Assembly (NCBI GenBank): GCA_963780715.1
Contig: CAWADK010000005.1
Location: 1 to 64,000 of the forward strand
Direction of reading: 5' to 3'
Length of the DNA: 64,000 nt
From: JALORV01 sp963780715
GTDB taxonomy: Bacteria > Pseudomonadota > Gammaproteobacteria > Burkholderiales > Burkholderiaceae_F
Shown here piece by piece: positions 17,549 to 27,420 of the stretch (the stretch's first letter is position 1; each line of letters opens with the position of its first letter). Below the pieces are notes generated by a model that searched no databases, was not told the DNA's origin, and worked only from the letters and a program-made list of their open reading frames with translations. The position numbers and the translations under genes were made by a program.

Positions 17549-18322
17549 CTAGCCGGCGGCATCGCCATCGTTGTTCCCGGTCACCTTGACGACGATCACC
17601 GAGACGTTGTCCCGCCCACCGGCCTCGTTGGCAAGATCCACCAGCCGGCGCGCGGTCTCGTGCATGTCGGCCTGCGCGGCCAGCAGGCCGGCGATTTCAT
17701 AGCTGCCGACCATCTCGGTCAGGCCATCGGAGCAGAGCAGGATCAGGTCCCCGCTGGCCACGTCGAGCTCCTGCACTTCGGGCTCGATCTCCGGGCTGGC
17801 CCCCAGCGCCCGGGTCACGAGGTTCTTGGCCGGCAGGATACGGGCCTCTTCCTCGGTCACCATGCCTGCGTCGAGCAGCTCCTGCGAGAACGAGTGGTCG
17901 CGGGTCAGTTGCTCGAGCTGGTCATCGCGGTAGCGGTACAGGCGCGAGTCGCCGGTGTGGGCCACCCACAGCCGGTTGCCGAGGAACCAGGCGATGACGA
18001 GCGTCGTGGCCATGCCCTCGAACGCGGCGCTGTTCAGCGCCGCGTTGTAGATGTTGGCGTTGATCTCGGTGATCGTGTCGAAGAGCGCGTCGTCGGGCGT
18101 GAAGCTTGCGGACTGCTCCTGCGCGCCGGCCAGCGCGGAGGACAGGCGCTCGAGCACCGAGCTGATCGCCATCACGCTGGCAACCTCGCCGGCGTTGTAG
18201 CCGCCGAGGCCGTCGGCCAATGCAAACAGCCCGCACGAGGGGTCCGCACCCAGCGCGTCCTCGTTGAGCGGACGCACCAGGCCCGGATGGGTCTTGAGCG
18301 CGAAGTCGAGGGCTACTGCCAT
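17549..18322 (-). CDS. PP2C-family Ser/Thr protein phosphatase
   Basis: Predicted metal-dependent protein phosphatase of 257 residues. The start MAVALDFALKTHPGLVR at 18322 gives the compact bacterial PP2C form. Metal-binding Asp motifs are visible: NEDALGADP, ALADGLGGYNAGEVAS, HTGDSRLYRYRD, LCSDGLTEMV and GRDNVSVIVVKV. It starts 8 bp downstream of the terC stop and is followed by the FHA gene, suggesting a Ser/Thr phosphorylation circuit. The target is unknown. Confidence 0.92.
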   Translation of the reverse strand: MAVALDFALKTHPGLVRPLNEDALGADPSCGLFALADGLGGYNAGEVASVMAISSVLERLSSALAGAQEQSASFTPDDALFDTITEINANIYNAALNSAAFEGMATTLVIAWFLGNRLWVAHTGDSRLYRYRDDQLEQLTRDHSFSQELLDAGMVTEEEARILPAKNLVTRALGASPEIEPEVQELDVASGDLILLCSDGLTEMVGSYEIAGLLAAQADMHETARRLVDLANEAGGRDNVSVIVVKVTGNNDGDAAG

Positions 18323-18330
18323 GTTTTCTG

Positions 18331-19041
18331 TCAGGCTCCGTGCGCCGGGCTGCGGCGGGCGGCAAGGATTTTCGCCACCGCGATGACGACCAGCGCTCCA
18401 GCCGCGCTTGCGACATAGCGCACCATGTCCGTCTGCGGAATGTACGGTACGGCAACCGGGTCGGTGACGATCAGCCCGCCGGCAATCCAGCCGAGCAATG
18501 CGCCGCCCAGCAGGACGATGATCGGAAAGCGGTCCAGGAGCTTGAGGATGATCTGGCTGCCGAAAACGATGAATGGTACCGATACCAGCAGGCCGAAGAT
18601 GATGAGGCCGGTGCGCTGGCTCGGGTCGGCCTGTTCGGCCGCACCGGCGATCGCGATGACGTTGTCGAGCGACATGACGAAATCCGCCACGATGATCGTC
18701 TTGATCGCTGCCAGCAGCTTGTCGCTCGCCTGCACCTTGCCGTGCGCGCCGCCCTCCTCTTCCGGAGGCGCGAGCAGCTTGATGCCGATCCACAGCAGCA
18801 ACACGCCGCCGATCAGCTTCAGGAACGGGATGTTCAGCAGCGCGACAGCGACAGTGATCAGGATCACGCGCAGGATGATGGCGCCCGCGGCCCCCCAGAA
18901 AATGCCCTGACGTCGGTGCTTGGGTGGGAGATTGCGGCACGCCAGCGCGATGATCACGGCGTTGTCGCCGCCCAGCAGGATGTCGATGATGATGATCTGG
19001 ACAATGGCATCCCATTCCAGATTCATCAGCCATTCGATCAT
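18331..19041 (-). CDS. TerC family integral membrane protein
   Basis: Membrane protein of 236 residues with about seven hydrophobic segments and the TerC-family repeat of acidic motifs: LLGGDNAVIIALACRNLP near residue 22 and VADFVMSLDNVIAIAGAA near 125. Family members have been tied to metal (manganese) export and tellurite resistance; this short form resembles the YjbE type. It lies 59 bp after sucD, all on the minus strand, and leads directly into the PP2C gene. Confidence 0.9.
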   Translation of the reverse strand: MIEWLMNLEWDAIVQIIIIDILLGGDNAVIIALACRNLPPKHRRQGIFWGAAGAIILRVILITVAVALLNIPFLKLIGGVLLLWIGIKLLAPPEEEGGAHGKVQASDKLLAAIKTIIVADFVMSLDNVIAIAGAAEQADPSQRTGLIIFGLLVSVPFIVFGSQIILKLLDRFPIIVLLGGALLGWIAGGLIVTDPVAVPYIPQTDMVRYVASAAGALVVIAVAKILAARRSPAHGA

Positions 19042-19100
19042 TGCCTCGTCTCCTCGGTCTTGCGCTCTGCGGCGCTTCGTTCAGCGGGCGTGGGCCGCTG

Positions 19101-19985
19101 CTACTTCAGAACGCTCTTGAGCAACTTGCCCAGTTCCGAGGGGTTCTTCGTCGTGCGAATGCCGCAGGCTTCCATGACGGCGAGCTTCTCCTGCGCGGTG
19201 CCCTTGCCGCCGGAGATGATGGCACCGGCGTGGCCCATGCGCTTGCCCGGCGGCGCGGTGACGCCGGCGATGAAGCCGACCACGGGCTTCTTCATGTGCT
19301 TCTTGGCCCACTCGGCGGCGATTTCCTCGTCGGTGCCGCCGATCTCGCCGATCATGACGACGGCATCGGTGTCCGGGTCCTCGTTGAAGAGCTTGAGGAT
19401 GTCGATGTGCTTCAGCCCATTGACGGGGTCGCCACCAATGCCGACTGCGCTCGACTGTCCCATGCCAAGATCGGTGAGCTGCGCCACCGCTTCGTAGGTC
19501 AGCGTGCCCGAACGGGACACCACGCCGATGCGCCCCTTGCGGTGGATGTGGCCGGGCATGATGCCGATCTTGATTTCTTCCGGCGTGATCGTGCCCGGGC
19601 AGTTCGGCCCCAGCAGCAGCGTCTTCTTGTTGTGCTTACGCATCTTGTCGCGCACGACAATCATGTCGCGCACCGGAATGCCTTCCGTGATGCAGATGAC
19701 GAGATCGAGGTCAGCGTCGACGGCCTCCCAGATCGCGTCGGCCGCGCCCGCCGGCGGCACGTAGATCACCGAAACGTTGGCGCCGGTCTGCGCCTTGGCG
19801 TCCTTCACGCTGGCGAAGATCGGCACACCTTCGAAATCCTCGCCGGCCTTCTTCGGATGGACGCCGGCGACGAAGCAGGCCTTGCCATTGGCATATTCGC
19901 GGCACGCGCGGGTGTGGAACTGGCCGGTCTTGCCCGTGATGCCCTGCGTGATGACGCGGCTGTTCTTGTTGATCAGGATGCTCAT
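19101..19985 (-). CDS. sucD: Succinyl-CoA synthetase subunit alpha
   Basis: CoA-binding and phosphohistidine subunit of succinyl-CoA synthetase (TCA cycle, substrate-level ATP or GTP formation). Length is 294 residues. The nucleotide-binding pattern TGKTGQFHTRACREYANG lies near residue 18, and the active-site histidine lies in GKRMGHAGAIISGGKGTA near residue 245. It follows sucC by 18 bp. Confidence 0.97.
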   Translation of the reverse strand: MSILINKNSRVITQGITGKTGQFHTRACREYANGKACFVAGVHPKKAGEDFEGVPIFASVKDAKAQTGANVSVIYVPPAGAADAIWEAVDADLDLVICITEGIPVRDMIVVRDKMRKHNKKTLLLGPNCPGTITPEEIKIGIMPGHIHRKGRIGVVSRSGTLTYEAVAQLTDLGMGQSSAVGIGGDPVNGLKHIDILKLFNEDPDTDAVVMIGEIGGTDEEIAAEWAKKHMKKPVVGFIAGVTAPPGKRMGHAGAIISGGKGTAQEKLAVMEACGIRTTKNPSELGKLLKSVLK

Positions 19986-20003
19986 CGTGTGTCTCGTTCG
20001 CGT

Positions 20004-21170
20004 CTAGCGGCCCTTGGCCGCGGCAACCACCTTCTCGGCGGCCTCGGCCATCGTGTCGGCGGAAATGATCGGCAGGCCGGAATCGGCCAGGATCTTCTTG
20101 CCTAACTGCTCGTTGGTGCCCTTCATGCGCACCACCAGCGGCACTTTGAGGTGCACCGCGCGCGAGGCGGCGACAACACCTTCGGCAATCGTGTCGCACT
20201 TCATGATGCCGCCGAAGATATTCACCAGGATCGCCTTCAGCCCGGGATTGCGCAGCATCAGCTTGAAGGCCTCGGTCACTTTCTCCGCGGTGGCGCCGCC
20301 GCCCACGTCGAGGAAGTTGGCCGGCTCGCCACCGAACAGCTTGATCGTGTCCATCGTCGCCATGGCGAGACCCGCACCGTTGACGAGGCAGCCGATGTTG
20401 CCGTCGAGCTGGATGTAGCTGAGGTCGAACTTGCTCGCCTCGACCTCGGCCGGATCTTCCTCGTCGAGGTCGCGCAGTTCGACGATGTCGGGATGGCGGA
20501 ACAAGGCGTTCGAATCGAAGTTGAGCTTGGCGTCGAGCGCGATGACGCGGCCAGACTTTGTCAGGATCAGCGGGTTGATTTCCGCCAGTGAAGCGTCGGT
20601 CTCCCAGAAGGCCTTGTACAGGCCCTGCAGCACCGCGCGCGCCTCGGGAATGCTTGCCGCAGGAATGCCGATCTTCGTCGCGATGTCGTCGGCGTCGTGG
20701 TCGGTCATGCCGAGCGCCGGATCGATATGCACCTTGTGGATCTTCTCGGGCGTGTGGGCCGCCACTTCCTCGATGTCCATGCCGCCTTCGCTCGACGCCA
20801 TCAGCGTCACGCGCTGCGTGGCGCGATCGACGACCATGCCGACATAGAGTTCCTTGGCGATGTCGGCGCCCTCCTCGATCAGCAGGCGTCGCACCTTCTG
20901 CCCGCCGGGACCGGTCTGGTGCGTGACCAGCTGCATGCCGAGGATCTCGGACGCCCGCTGCTTGACTTCGTCGATCGAGCGCGCGAGCTTCACGCCGCCG
21001 CCCTTGCCGCGCCCTCCCGCGTGGATCTGCGCCTTGACGACCCACACGGGTCCGCCCAGCGTCTGCGCCGCCATGACGGCCTCATCCACCGTGAACGCGG
21101 GGATGCCGCGCGGCACCGGCACGCCGAAGCGCCGAAAGACTTCCTTGCCCTGATATTCGTGGATCTTCAT
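20004..21170 (-). CDS. sucC: Succinyl-CoA synthetase subunit beta
   Basis: ATP-grasp subunit of succinyl-CoA synthetase, 388 residues. Recognisable segments are MKIHEYQGKEVFRRFGVPVP, KAQIHAGGRGKGGGVKLA (nucleotide binding), LDAKLNFDSNALFRH and NIFGGIMKCDTIAEGVV. The start overlaps the upstream DUF2889 stop by 4 bp, so the DUF2889 protein and SucCD are probably translated from one mRNA. Confidence 0.97.
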   Translation of the reverse strand: MKIHEYQGKEVFRRFGVPVPRGIPAFTVDEAVMAAQTLGGPVWVVKAQIHAGGRGKGGGVKLARSIDEVKQRASEILGMQLVTHQTGPGGQKVRRLLIEEGADIAKELYVGMVVDRATQRVTLMASSEGGMDIEEVAAHTPEKIHKVHIDPALGMTDHDADDIATKIGIPAASIPEARAVLQGLYKAFWETDASLAEINPLILTKSGRVIALDAKLNFDSNALFRHPDIVELRDLDEEDPAEVEASKFDLSYIQLDGNIGCLVNGAGLAMATMDTIKLFGGEPANFLDVGGGATAEKVTEAFKLMLRNPGLKAILVNIFGGIMKCDTIAEGVVAASRAVHLKVPLVVRMKGTNEQLGKKILADSGLPIISADTMAEAAEKVVAAAKGR

Positions 21171-21768
21171 TGAGTGGTTCCGTCCTTGATCGGGGTCGGT
21201 TTCGCGTGCGTGGCGCCCTTCTGCCTCGGCTGGTGCCAGCGCGGGTAGAACGTGGCCACGCCGGGACCGTCCAGGCGCAGCGCGTGGCAGCGGTCGAGCT
21301 GCCAGGGCATCTTTTCATCCTGGTGGTGGCCAGCATGCGCGGCGTCGCGCGTCTTGAATACTTCACCTGCAAAGGCCTGAACCGCCGCGGTCGGAAGCAC
21401 ATTCGCAAGCTCGGTGATGTGCGTGCAGCCATGCACACCTCCGAGCCGCCCCTGCACATGGCGGCGGAAGTCCTGCAGGAGGTTCAGGCCGATGAGCTTG
21501 CGATAGTCGGGGCCGATCGTGTCGCAGTAGCCGGGGTAGGGCACCCAGCGCGACTCGGCCACCGCATCGACGATGTTCAGCTTGGTGTCGATCGTCACGC
21601 GCAGCACCATGTCGTGCACCGGATCGCCGGCGGGCGCATGCCTGTTGCGAGAGGGAAATCGCGCGACTTCGTGTCGGTCAGCACCGCCTCGAGGTCCCAC
21701 AGTCCGTCGTCGCGCGCGTACGCATCGACCCGGATGGAACGCGTGTGCACGTGGCGGCGGTTGGGCAT
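21167..21768 (-). CDS. DUF2889 family protein (one frameshift)
   Basis: Conserved protein of unknown function, about 200 residues. The N-terminal part (MPNRRHVHTRSIRVDAYARD, LWDLEAVLTDTKSRDFPL) is read from 21768. The rest (GDPVHDMVLRVTIDTKLNI through VQAFAGEVFKTRD) is in another frame, with the join near 21635-21645. DUF2889 proteins commonly lie between recX and sucC in betaproteobacteria, as here. The stop overlaps the sucC start. The break is probably a single base in a G/C run. Confidence 0.82.
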
Positions 21769-21963
21769 GAGCGAGAGGGGAACGGGCCGCCGTGGAACAT
21801 CGCGCTGCGGACCGGTCGAGAAATTTAGCACAGCGATGCGTGGCCAATACCCGGCGCCGTCACCGGCAGGTGGCGAGGCGGCCCCGGGGGCAACGGAGTT
21901 TGCCGTTCGCATGGCGCCCCCGCCGCGGCGGGACTCTTGCGAAGGGTCGAACTTCCCCTCAAA

Positions 21964-22465
21964 TCAGGCGTCGTCGTCGCCGGCGAGCCCGCGCAGGACC
22001 TTGCGTATCACCTCTGAACTGAATCCCCGCGACTCGAGGAAGCGCGCCTGACGCGCGCGCTCGGCCAGGGACTGCGGAGCGGCGCCGAAACGGCGGGACC
22101 AGACGGCGCGCGCGCGATCGAACTCGGAACCGCCGTCGCCGGCACTGAGCTGAGCGAGCGCCTCGGCCGCGATCGCCGCCGGTACGCCGCGCGCCTTCAG
22201 ATCCAGCTTCAGCCGTGCCGCGCCATAGCGCGGCGCCCGGGTGCGGACCAGTGAGGCGGCGAAGCGCTCGTCCGAAAGCAGCTTACGTCGTTGCAGTTCG
22301 TCGAGCACCGCGTCGACGTGCGAGCGGTCCTGGTCCTCCTCCAGCCGCCGCATGAGCTTGCGCGCAAGCTCGGTCCGGCTGTGCTCGCGGCGGGCGAGCA
22401 GCGCGATTGCGCGCGCGAGCAGGCTGGTGCCGCCCGCGTCGCGCGGCGCCACGACGACGCCGGCG

Positions 22466-22491
<26 letters not shown>
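21964..22491 (-). CDS. recX: RecA regulator RecX
   Basis: Regulatory protein that binds and limits RecA filaments. Length is 175 residues, with typical RecX helical repeats: LARAIALLARREHSRTELAR, LQRRKLLSDERFAASLVR and APRYGAARLKLDLKARGV. The GTG start at 22491 overlaps the recA 3' end by 26 bp, so recX is probably coupled to recA and induced with it by DNA damage. Confidence 0.93.
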
Positions 22492-23515
<1,024 letters not shown>

Positions 23516-23556
23516 CGCCGCCTCCGCTCGCGCCGTGCCCGGGAACATCCGGGGCA

Positions 23557-23572
23557 CTGAAAGTAATTACAG
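23557..23572 (-). promoter_or_regulatory. LexA (SOS) box 1 upstream of recA
   Basis: CTGAAAGTAATTACAG fits the LexA consensus CTG-N10-CAG and is flanked by CA and TA, as in the extended consensus. It lies 42 bp before the recA start. Confidence 0.85.
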
Positions 23573-23580
23573 TACAAGCA

Positions 23581-23596
23581 CTGTAGATACTTTCAG
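23581..23596 (-). promoter_or_regulatory. LexA (SOS) box 2 upstream of recA
   Basis: CTGTAGATACTTTCAG is a second CTG-N10-CAG box, 24 bp (just over two helix turns) from the first, so two LexA dimers could sit on nearly the same DNA face. Confidence 0.85.
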
Positions 23597-23732
23597 TACG
23601 GCTTGTCAACAGCCGAGGACCTTACCCGGGGCAGGAGCGCTGCACGGCGCCTTGCCGGGCGGCGCGCGCGCGCCCTAGACTGCGGCGAGCGCCCCTTCGC
23701 CTGCGGGTAGGGCGCAAGCATACTGCCGCCCC

Positions 23733-24434
23733 ATGCGCATACTGATCGCCGAAGACGACGCCGTGCTGGCCGACGGCCTGTCCCGCTCCTTGCGGGCCGG
23801 CGGCTATGCCGTCGACGTCGTGGCGAGCGGCGATGACGCCGACACCGCCCTCACGGCCCAGAGCTTCGACCTGCTGATCCTCGACGTCGGGCTACCGCGG
23901 CTGTCGGGACTGGAGGTTCTGAAGCGGCTGCGCGCAAGGCACTCGCCGGTCCCGGTGCTGATCCTCACCGCGGCCGACAGTGTCGAGCAGCGGGTCAAGG
24001 GCCTCGATCTCGGTGCCGACGACTACATGGCGAAGCCCTTTGCCCTGACCGAACTGGAAGCGCGCGTCCGGGCACTGACCCGGCGGGCGGCCGGCAGCGC
24101 GCAGACCGTGCTCCGGCACGGGCCGCTGACACTGGATCCGGTCGGGCATGTGGCCTATCTGAACGAACAGATGCTCGACCTGTCGGCGCGCGAGCTGAAC
24201 CTGCTGGAGGTCCTGCTGCAACGTCCCGGCCGCCTGGTCAGCAAGGAGCAGCTCGTCGACCACCTGTGCAGCTGGGGTGAGGAAGTCAGCAACAACGCGA
24301 TCGAGGTCTACGTCCACCGCTTGCGCAAGAAGATCGAGACCAACGCCGTGCGAATCGTGACCGTCCGCGGTCTTGGCTACTACCTCGAGCGCTTCGCCGA
24401 TTCCGCCACCGAAGCTGCCGTTGGCAACGCCTGA
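23733..24434 (+). CDS. OmpR-type response regulator (QseB-like)
   Basis: DNA-binding response regulator of 233 residues. The receiver domain has the acidic pair EDD at 7-9, phosphoacceptor D51 in LLILDVGLPRLSG, and the conserved Lys in DDYMAKPFALTEL near residue 101. The C-terminal winged helix has LSARELNLLEVLLQRPGRLV and NNAIEVYVHRLRKKI. It lies 23 bp upstream of its cognate sensor kinase gene. The closest groups are QseB/PmrA/TctD; the signal is not known. Confidence 0.93.
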   Translation: MRILIAEDDAVLADGLSRSLRAGGYAVDVVASGDDADTALTAQSFDLLILDVGLPRLSGLEVLKRLRARHSPVPVLILTAADSVEQRVKGLDLGADDYMAKPFALTELEARVRALTRRAAGSAQTVLRHGPLTLDPVGHVAYLNEQMLDLSARELNLLEVLLQRPGRLVSKEQLVDHLCSWGEEVSNNAIEVYVHRLRKKIETNAVRIVTVRGLGYYLERFADSATEAAVGNA

Positions 24435-24457
24435 TTCCCGCGTGATCCGGCATCGCC

Positions 24458-26026
24458 ATGCCTGACGAAGGCACCCCCCGGCGCCGGTTGCGCGTGCGTT
24501 GGCCGCGCAGCGCAGCGGCGGTCGTCGACCGCGCTGCGCCGGTTCCCGCGAGCACGCCGCGAACGCCACGCAATCCGCTGCGTGCGCAGTTCGAGCAGCG
24601 GTCGCTCTTCGGCGAGATCCTCGACTGGATGCTCGCGCCGCTGCTCCTGCTGTGGCCGATGAGCGTCACCGTGACCTACATCGTCGCGCAGTCGATCGCC
24701 AACGCGCCATTTGACCGCGGACTGGCCGACGCCGTCGTTGCGCTCGCCAACCACGTGCAGCAAACACGTGGCACCGTGACCCTGCAGCTGCCGATCAGCG
24801 CGCGCGAGCTGCTGCGGGCCGATGCGGCGGACAGTGTCTACTACATGGTTCTCGGACTGCGCGGGGAGTTCGTGACCGGCGACAACGACCTGCCGTTGCC
24901 GGCGGAAGACGTCCGCCCGGTGCCGCGCACGGTCCAGTTCCGCTCGGACATCCTGCGCGGCAACGAGATCCGCATTGCCTACACGTGGGTGGAGTTCAAC
25001 CGCGGCGCCGGCAGCGATTACGCACTGGTGCAGGTGGCCGAAACGCTCGAGAAGCGTTCGCAGCTGGCCAACGAGATCATTCGAGGCGTCATCGTGCCGC
25101 AGTTCGTCGTGCTGCCGATCGCGGTGGTGCTGGTGTGGTTCGGCCTCAGTCGCGGCCTGGCGCCGCTGGCCGACCTGCAGCAGCGCATCCGGGCACGCCA
25201 GCCCGATGATCTCTCGCCGATCGACGCACGCGGCGCGCCCGAGGAGATCGCTCCGCTCGTCAGCTCCTTCAACGAGCTGCTCGCGCGGCTTTCCCAGAAC
25301 ATCGAGATGCAGCAGCGCTTCCTGGCCGACGCCGCGCACCAGATGAAGACACCGCTGGCGGGACTGCGCACGCAGGCCGAGCTCGCCGTGCGCGAGACCG
25401 ACCCGCAGGAACTGCGACGGACACTGCGGCACATCGCCGTCTCGACCGAGCGGGCCACGCACCTGATCAACCAGCTGCTGGCGCTGGCGCGCGCCGAGTA
25501 CCAGGGGAGCGATCCCAGCCGCTTCGAAGTGGTCGACCTCGTACCGGTGGCGCGCGACCTGGTCCGGGAATTGGTGGCCGAGGCCATTGCCCGCCAGATC
25601 GACCTTGGCTTTGAGGAGCCGGAGCGGCCAGCACGCGTCGTTGCCGCACCCATGCTGGTCCGCGAGATGCTCAAGAACCTGCTCGACAACGCGCTGCGCT
25701 ACACGCCGCGCGGCGGCAGCGTGACGGTCCGGATCCGCACGGTCGAGGGTTCCGTGTACCTGGAGGTCGAGGACAACGGCCCGGGCATTCCGGAGGGCGA
25801 AAGGCAGCGCGTGTTCGACCGCTTCTATCGCATCCTGGGCACCAACGTCGATGGCAGCGGCCTTGGGCTGGCGATCGTGCGCGAGATCGCCGAGCAGCAC
25901 GATGCCCTGATACGCATCGGAAGCAGCCCCGGAAGCACGGACGCGCAGCGGCCCGGAACGCTGATCAGCGTCGAGTTCGAGGCGCTCGACGCCAGCCAGC
26001 CCACCGTCGACCTGTCGAAGGTCTAG
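24458..26026 (+). CDS. Sensor histidine kinase (TctE/QseC-like)
   Basis: Membrane sensor kinase of 522 residues. There is an Arg-rich start of about 45 residues, a first membrane helix near 60-80 (WMLAPLLLLWPMSVTVTYIV), a periplasmic 2CSK-type sensor region, and a second helix near 210-228. Phosphoacceptor H294 is in DAAHQMKTPLAGLRTQAEL. The ATPase domain has NLLDNALRYTPRGG, VEDNGPGIPEG and GSGLGLAIVREIAEQH. It acts with the upstream response regulator. Confidence 0.92.
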   Translation: MPDEGTPRRRLRVRWPRSAAAVVDRAAPVPASTPRTPRNPLRAQFEQRSLFGEILDWMLAPLLLLWPMSVTVTYIVAQSIANAPFDRGLADAVVALANHVQQTRGTVTLQLPISARELLRADAADSVYYMVLGLRGEFVTGDNDLPLPAEDVRPVPRTVQFRSDILRGNEIRIAYTWVEFNRGAGSDYALVQVAETLEKRSQLANEIIRGVIVPQFVVLPIAVVLVWFGLSRGLAPLADLQQRIRARQPDDLSPIDARGAPEEIAPLVSSFNELLARLSQNIEMQQRFLADAAHQMKTPLAGLRTQAELAVRETDPQELRRTLRHIAVSTERATHLINQLLALARAEYQGSDPSRFEVVDLVPVARDLVRELVAEAIARQIDLGFEEPERPARVVAAPMLVREMLKNLLDNALRYTPRGGSVTVRIRTVEGSVYLEVEDNGPGIPEGERQRVFDRFYRILGTNVDGSGLGLAIVREIAEQHDALIRIGSSPGSTDAQRPGTLISVEFEALDASQPTVDLSKV

Positions 26027-26177
26027 GCCGCAGGCGAGCGATCGAGCGGACCCGGCGGTTTGACCCGCAAGCGTGCCGCCGGCATAATTTCGTGCTCTCG
26101 ATGCGTCGCGGGCTACCGTCAGGTCGTTCGAGCGCTGCCCGAGACTGCATCACGAAGGGCTCGGAAGAAGGCCACTC

Positions 26178-26253
26178 GGGTCGTTAGCTCAGCCGGTAGA
26201 GCAGCGGACTTTTAATCCGTTGGTCGCGTGTTCGAGTCACGCACGACCCACCA
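26178..26253 (+). tRNA. tRNA-Lys (anticodon TTT)
   Basis: A 76-nt cloverleaf with 7-bp acceptor stem GGGTCGT/ACGACCC, anticodon stem GCGGA/TCCGT, loop CTTTTAA giving anticodon TTT, T-loop TTCGAGT and encoded CCA. It is followed 27 nt later by a second tRNA-Lys. Confidence 0.97.
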
Positions 26254-26279
26254 TTGACGCATGGCAGGATCAGGAAAGC

Positions 26280-26355
26280 GGGTCGTTAGCTCAGTTGGTA
26301 GAGCAGCGGACTCTTAATCCGTAGGTCGAAGGTTCGAATCCTTCACGACCCACCA
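26280..26355 (+). tRNA. tRNA-Lys (anticodon CTT)
   Basis: A 76-nt tRNA with the same acceptor and anticodon stems as its neighbour. The loop CTCTTAA gives anticodon CTT, and the T-loop is TTCGAAT with CCA encoded. Together the pair reads both Lys codons. Confidence 0.97.
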
Positions 26356-26416
26356 CCGCTTTCCCGGCACTGCAGCTCTCGCGATCCGGCGACGGCGCAG
26401 ATAGACGCCGACCCTC

Positions 26417-27325
26417 TCACGCTCCACTGCCGACGTAGCGTCCCTGTCGGAACCACTTGGTGGCAATCCACTTCTCGCCCGATCCCACCGGACTGCCGCC
26501 GTGCAGCGAACGCGGATCGAGCGTGCCGTTCTCCGAGCAGTAGGCAAAGTAGACCGCATTGCCCCGGCGCGGCAGGACATCGATTCCGACCTCGGGAAAC
26601 ACCGTCGAGCCGCCTGCTTCGACGTCGTTCAGGTACATGACCAGCGTCGCGATGCGCTGGCCACCCTGCGTCAGCACCTGCTCGTTGCCCGGTTGCTTCG
26701 GGTCGAAATAGTCGAAGTGCGGCTTGTACTCGCCGCCGGGTTCGTAATGCAGGATCTGGATCGGCTCGCCGTTTTCAACCGGAAACTGGACGAGTTCCGC
26801 GATCCGCTGCTCGAGACGCTGGATGAGTTCGTTCTCGCCGCGGTTGAAATAGGTTCCAGTGCTCGTGCGGTGGGGATGGATGTCGTACGCCCCGGTTTCG
26901 TTGTTGACGACGCTCGACCGCGCGAGCTTGCCGCGGGACAGTTCGATCATCTGCTCGCACTCTTCAATCGACAGCAGGTTGCCGAACAGCACGATGCGCG
27001 GTGCGGTCAAAGCGAACAGCATGTGGATCGCACGATCGCCCGTTTCGATCGTGTTCGGCATCTGTACCAGTTGCTCGCTGAGCGTCTGCGCCTCGGCTGC
27101 AGCATCTGGCGTGGATTCGATGACAGTCGGCGGCGGCGCTTGCGCCGGCGGCGGGGGAGGCGGCACGGGAAGCGCCTTGAACGCCGCCTCCACCGCATCG
27201 CGCGCGTAGCGCTCCTGGTAGCCGGCCGTGCGCAGCGACCGGATCAGGCCATCGCGGTCGGACCCGCGCTTGACCATGTCACGGAACCAGGATTGCAGGT
27301 CGGGGGCGAGGCTTTCGAACTTCAT
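26417..27325 (-). CDS. Prolyl 4-hydroxylase-like 2-oxoglutarate/Fe(II) dioxygenase
   Basis: Predicted 302-residue dioxygenase. The start MKFESLAPDLQSWFRD at 27325 is preferred over an in-frame upstream codon. Residues 1-55 form a small helical N-terminal domain. A linker of about 20 residues is Pro/Ala-rich (PVPPPPPPAQAPPP). The catalytic prolyl 4-hydroxylase domain has the Fe ligands HxD in YKPHFDYF, a distal His in SLHGGSPV and the 2-oxoglutarate Lys in GEKWIATKW. The partial match to collagen hydroxylases is the family norm in proteobacteria; the substrate is unknown. It is divergent from the aldehyde dehydrogenase gene. Confidence 0.9.
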   Translation of the reverse strand: MKFESLAPDLQSWFRDMVKRGSDRDGLIRSLRTAGYQERYARDAVEAAFKALPVPPPPPPAQAPPPTVIESTPDAAAEAQTLSEQLVQMPNTIETGDRAIHMLFALTAPRIVLFGNLLSIEECEQMIELSRGKLARSSVVNNETGAYDIHPHRTSTGTYFNRGENELIQRLEQRIAELVQFPVENGEPIQILHYEPGGEYKPHFDYFDPKQPGNEQVLTQGGQRIATLVMYLNDVEAGGSTVFPEVGIDVLPRRGNAVYFAYCSENGTLDPRSLHGGSPVGSGEKWIATKWFRQGRYVGSGA

Positions 27326-27420
27326 GAACACGCACGCGAGCCGATTGTGCGCAAAGTGTAGCGGGCCGCAACGGCTCACACTTCGGCAGTATTCTTGATC
27401 TTCGAACGGAGGAGACGACG

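Noticed and set aside
24458..25900. Overlapping minus-strand gene opposite the sensor kinase
   Set aside because: No family match; the histidine kinase on the plus strand is complete with all motifs.
26178..26355. Direct repeat pair as attachment sites of a mobile island
   Set aside because: The two repeats are complete tRNA-Lys genes with different anticodons, and no integrase or foreign cargo is nearby.
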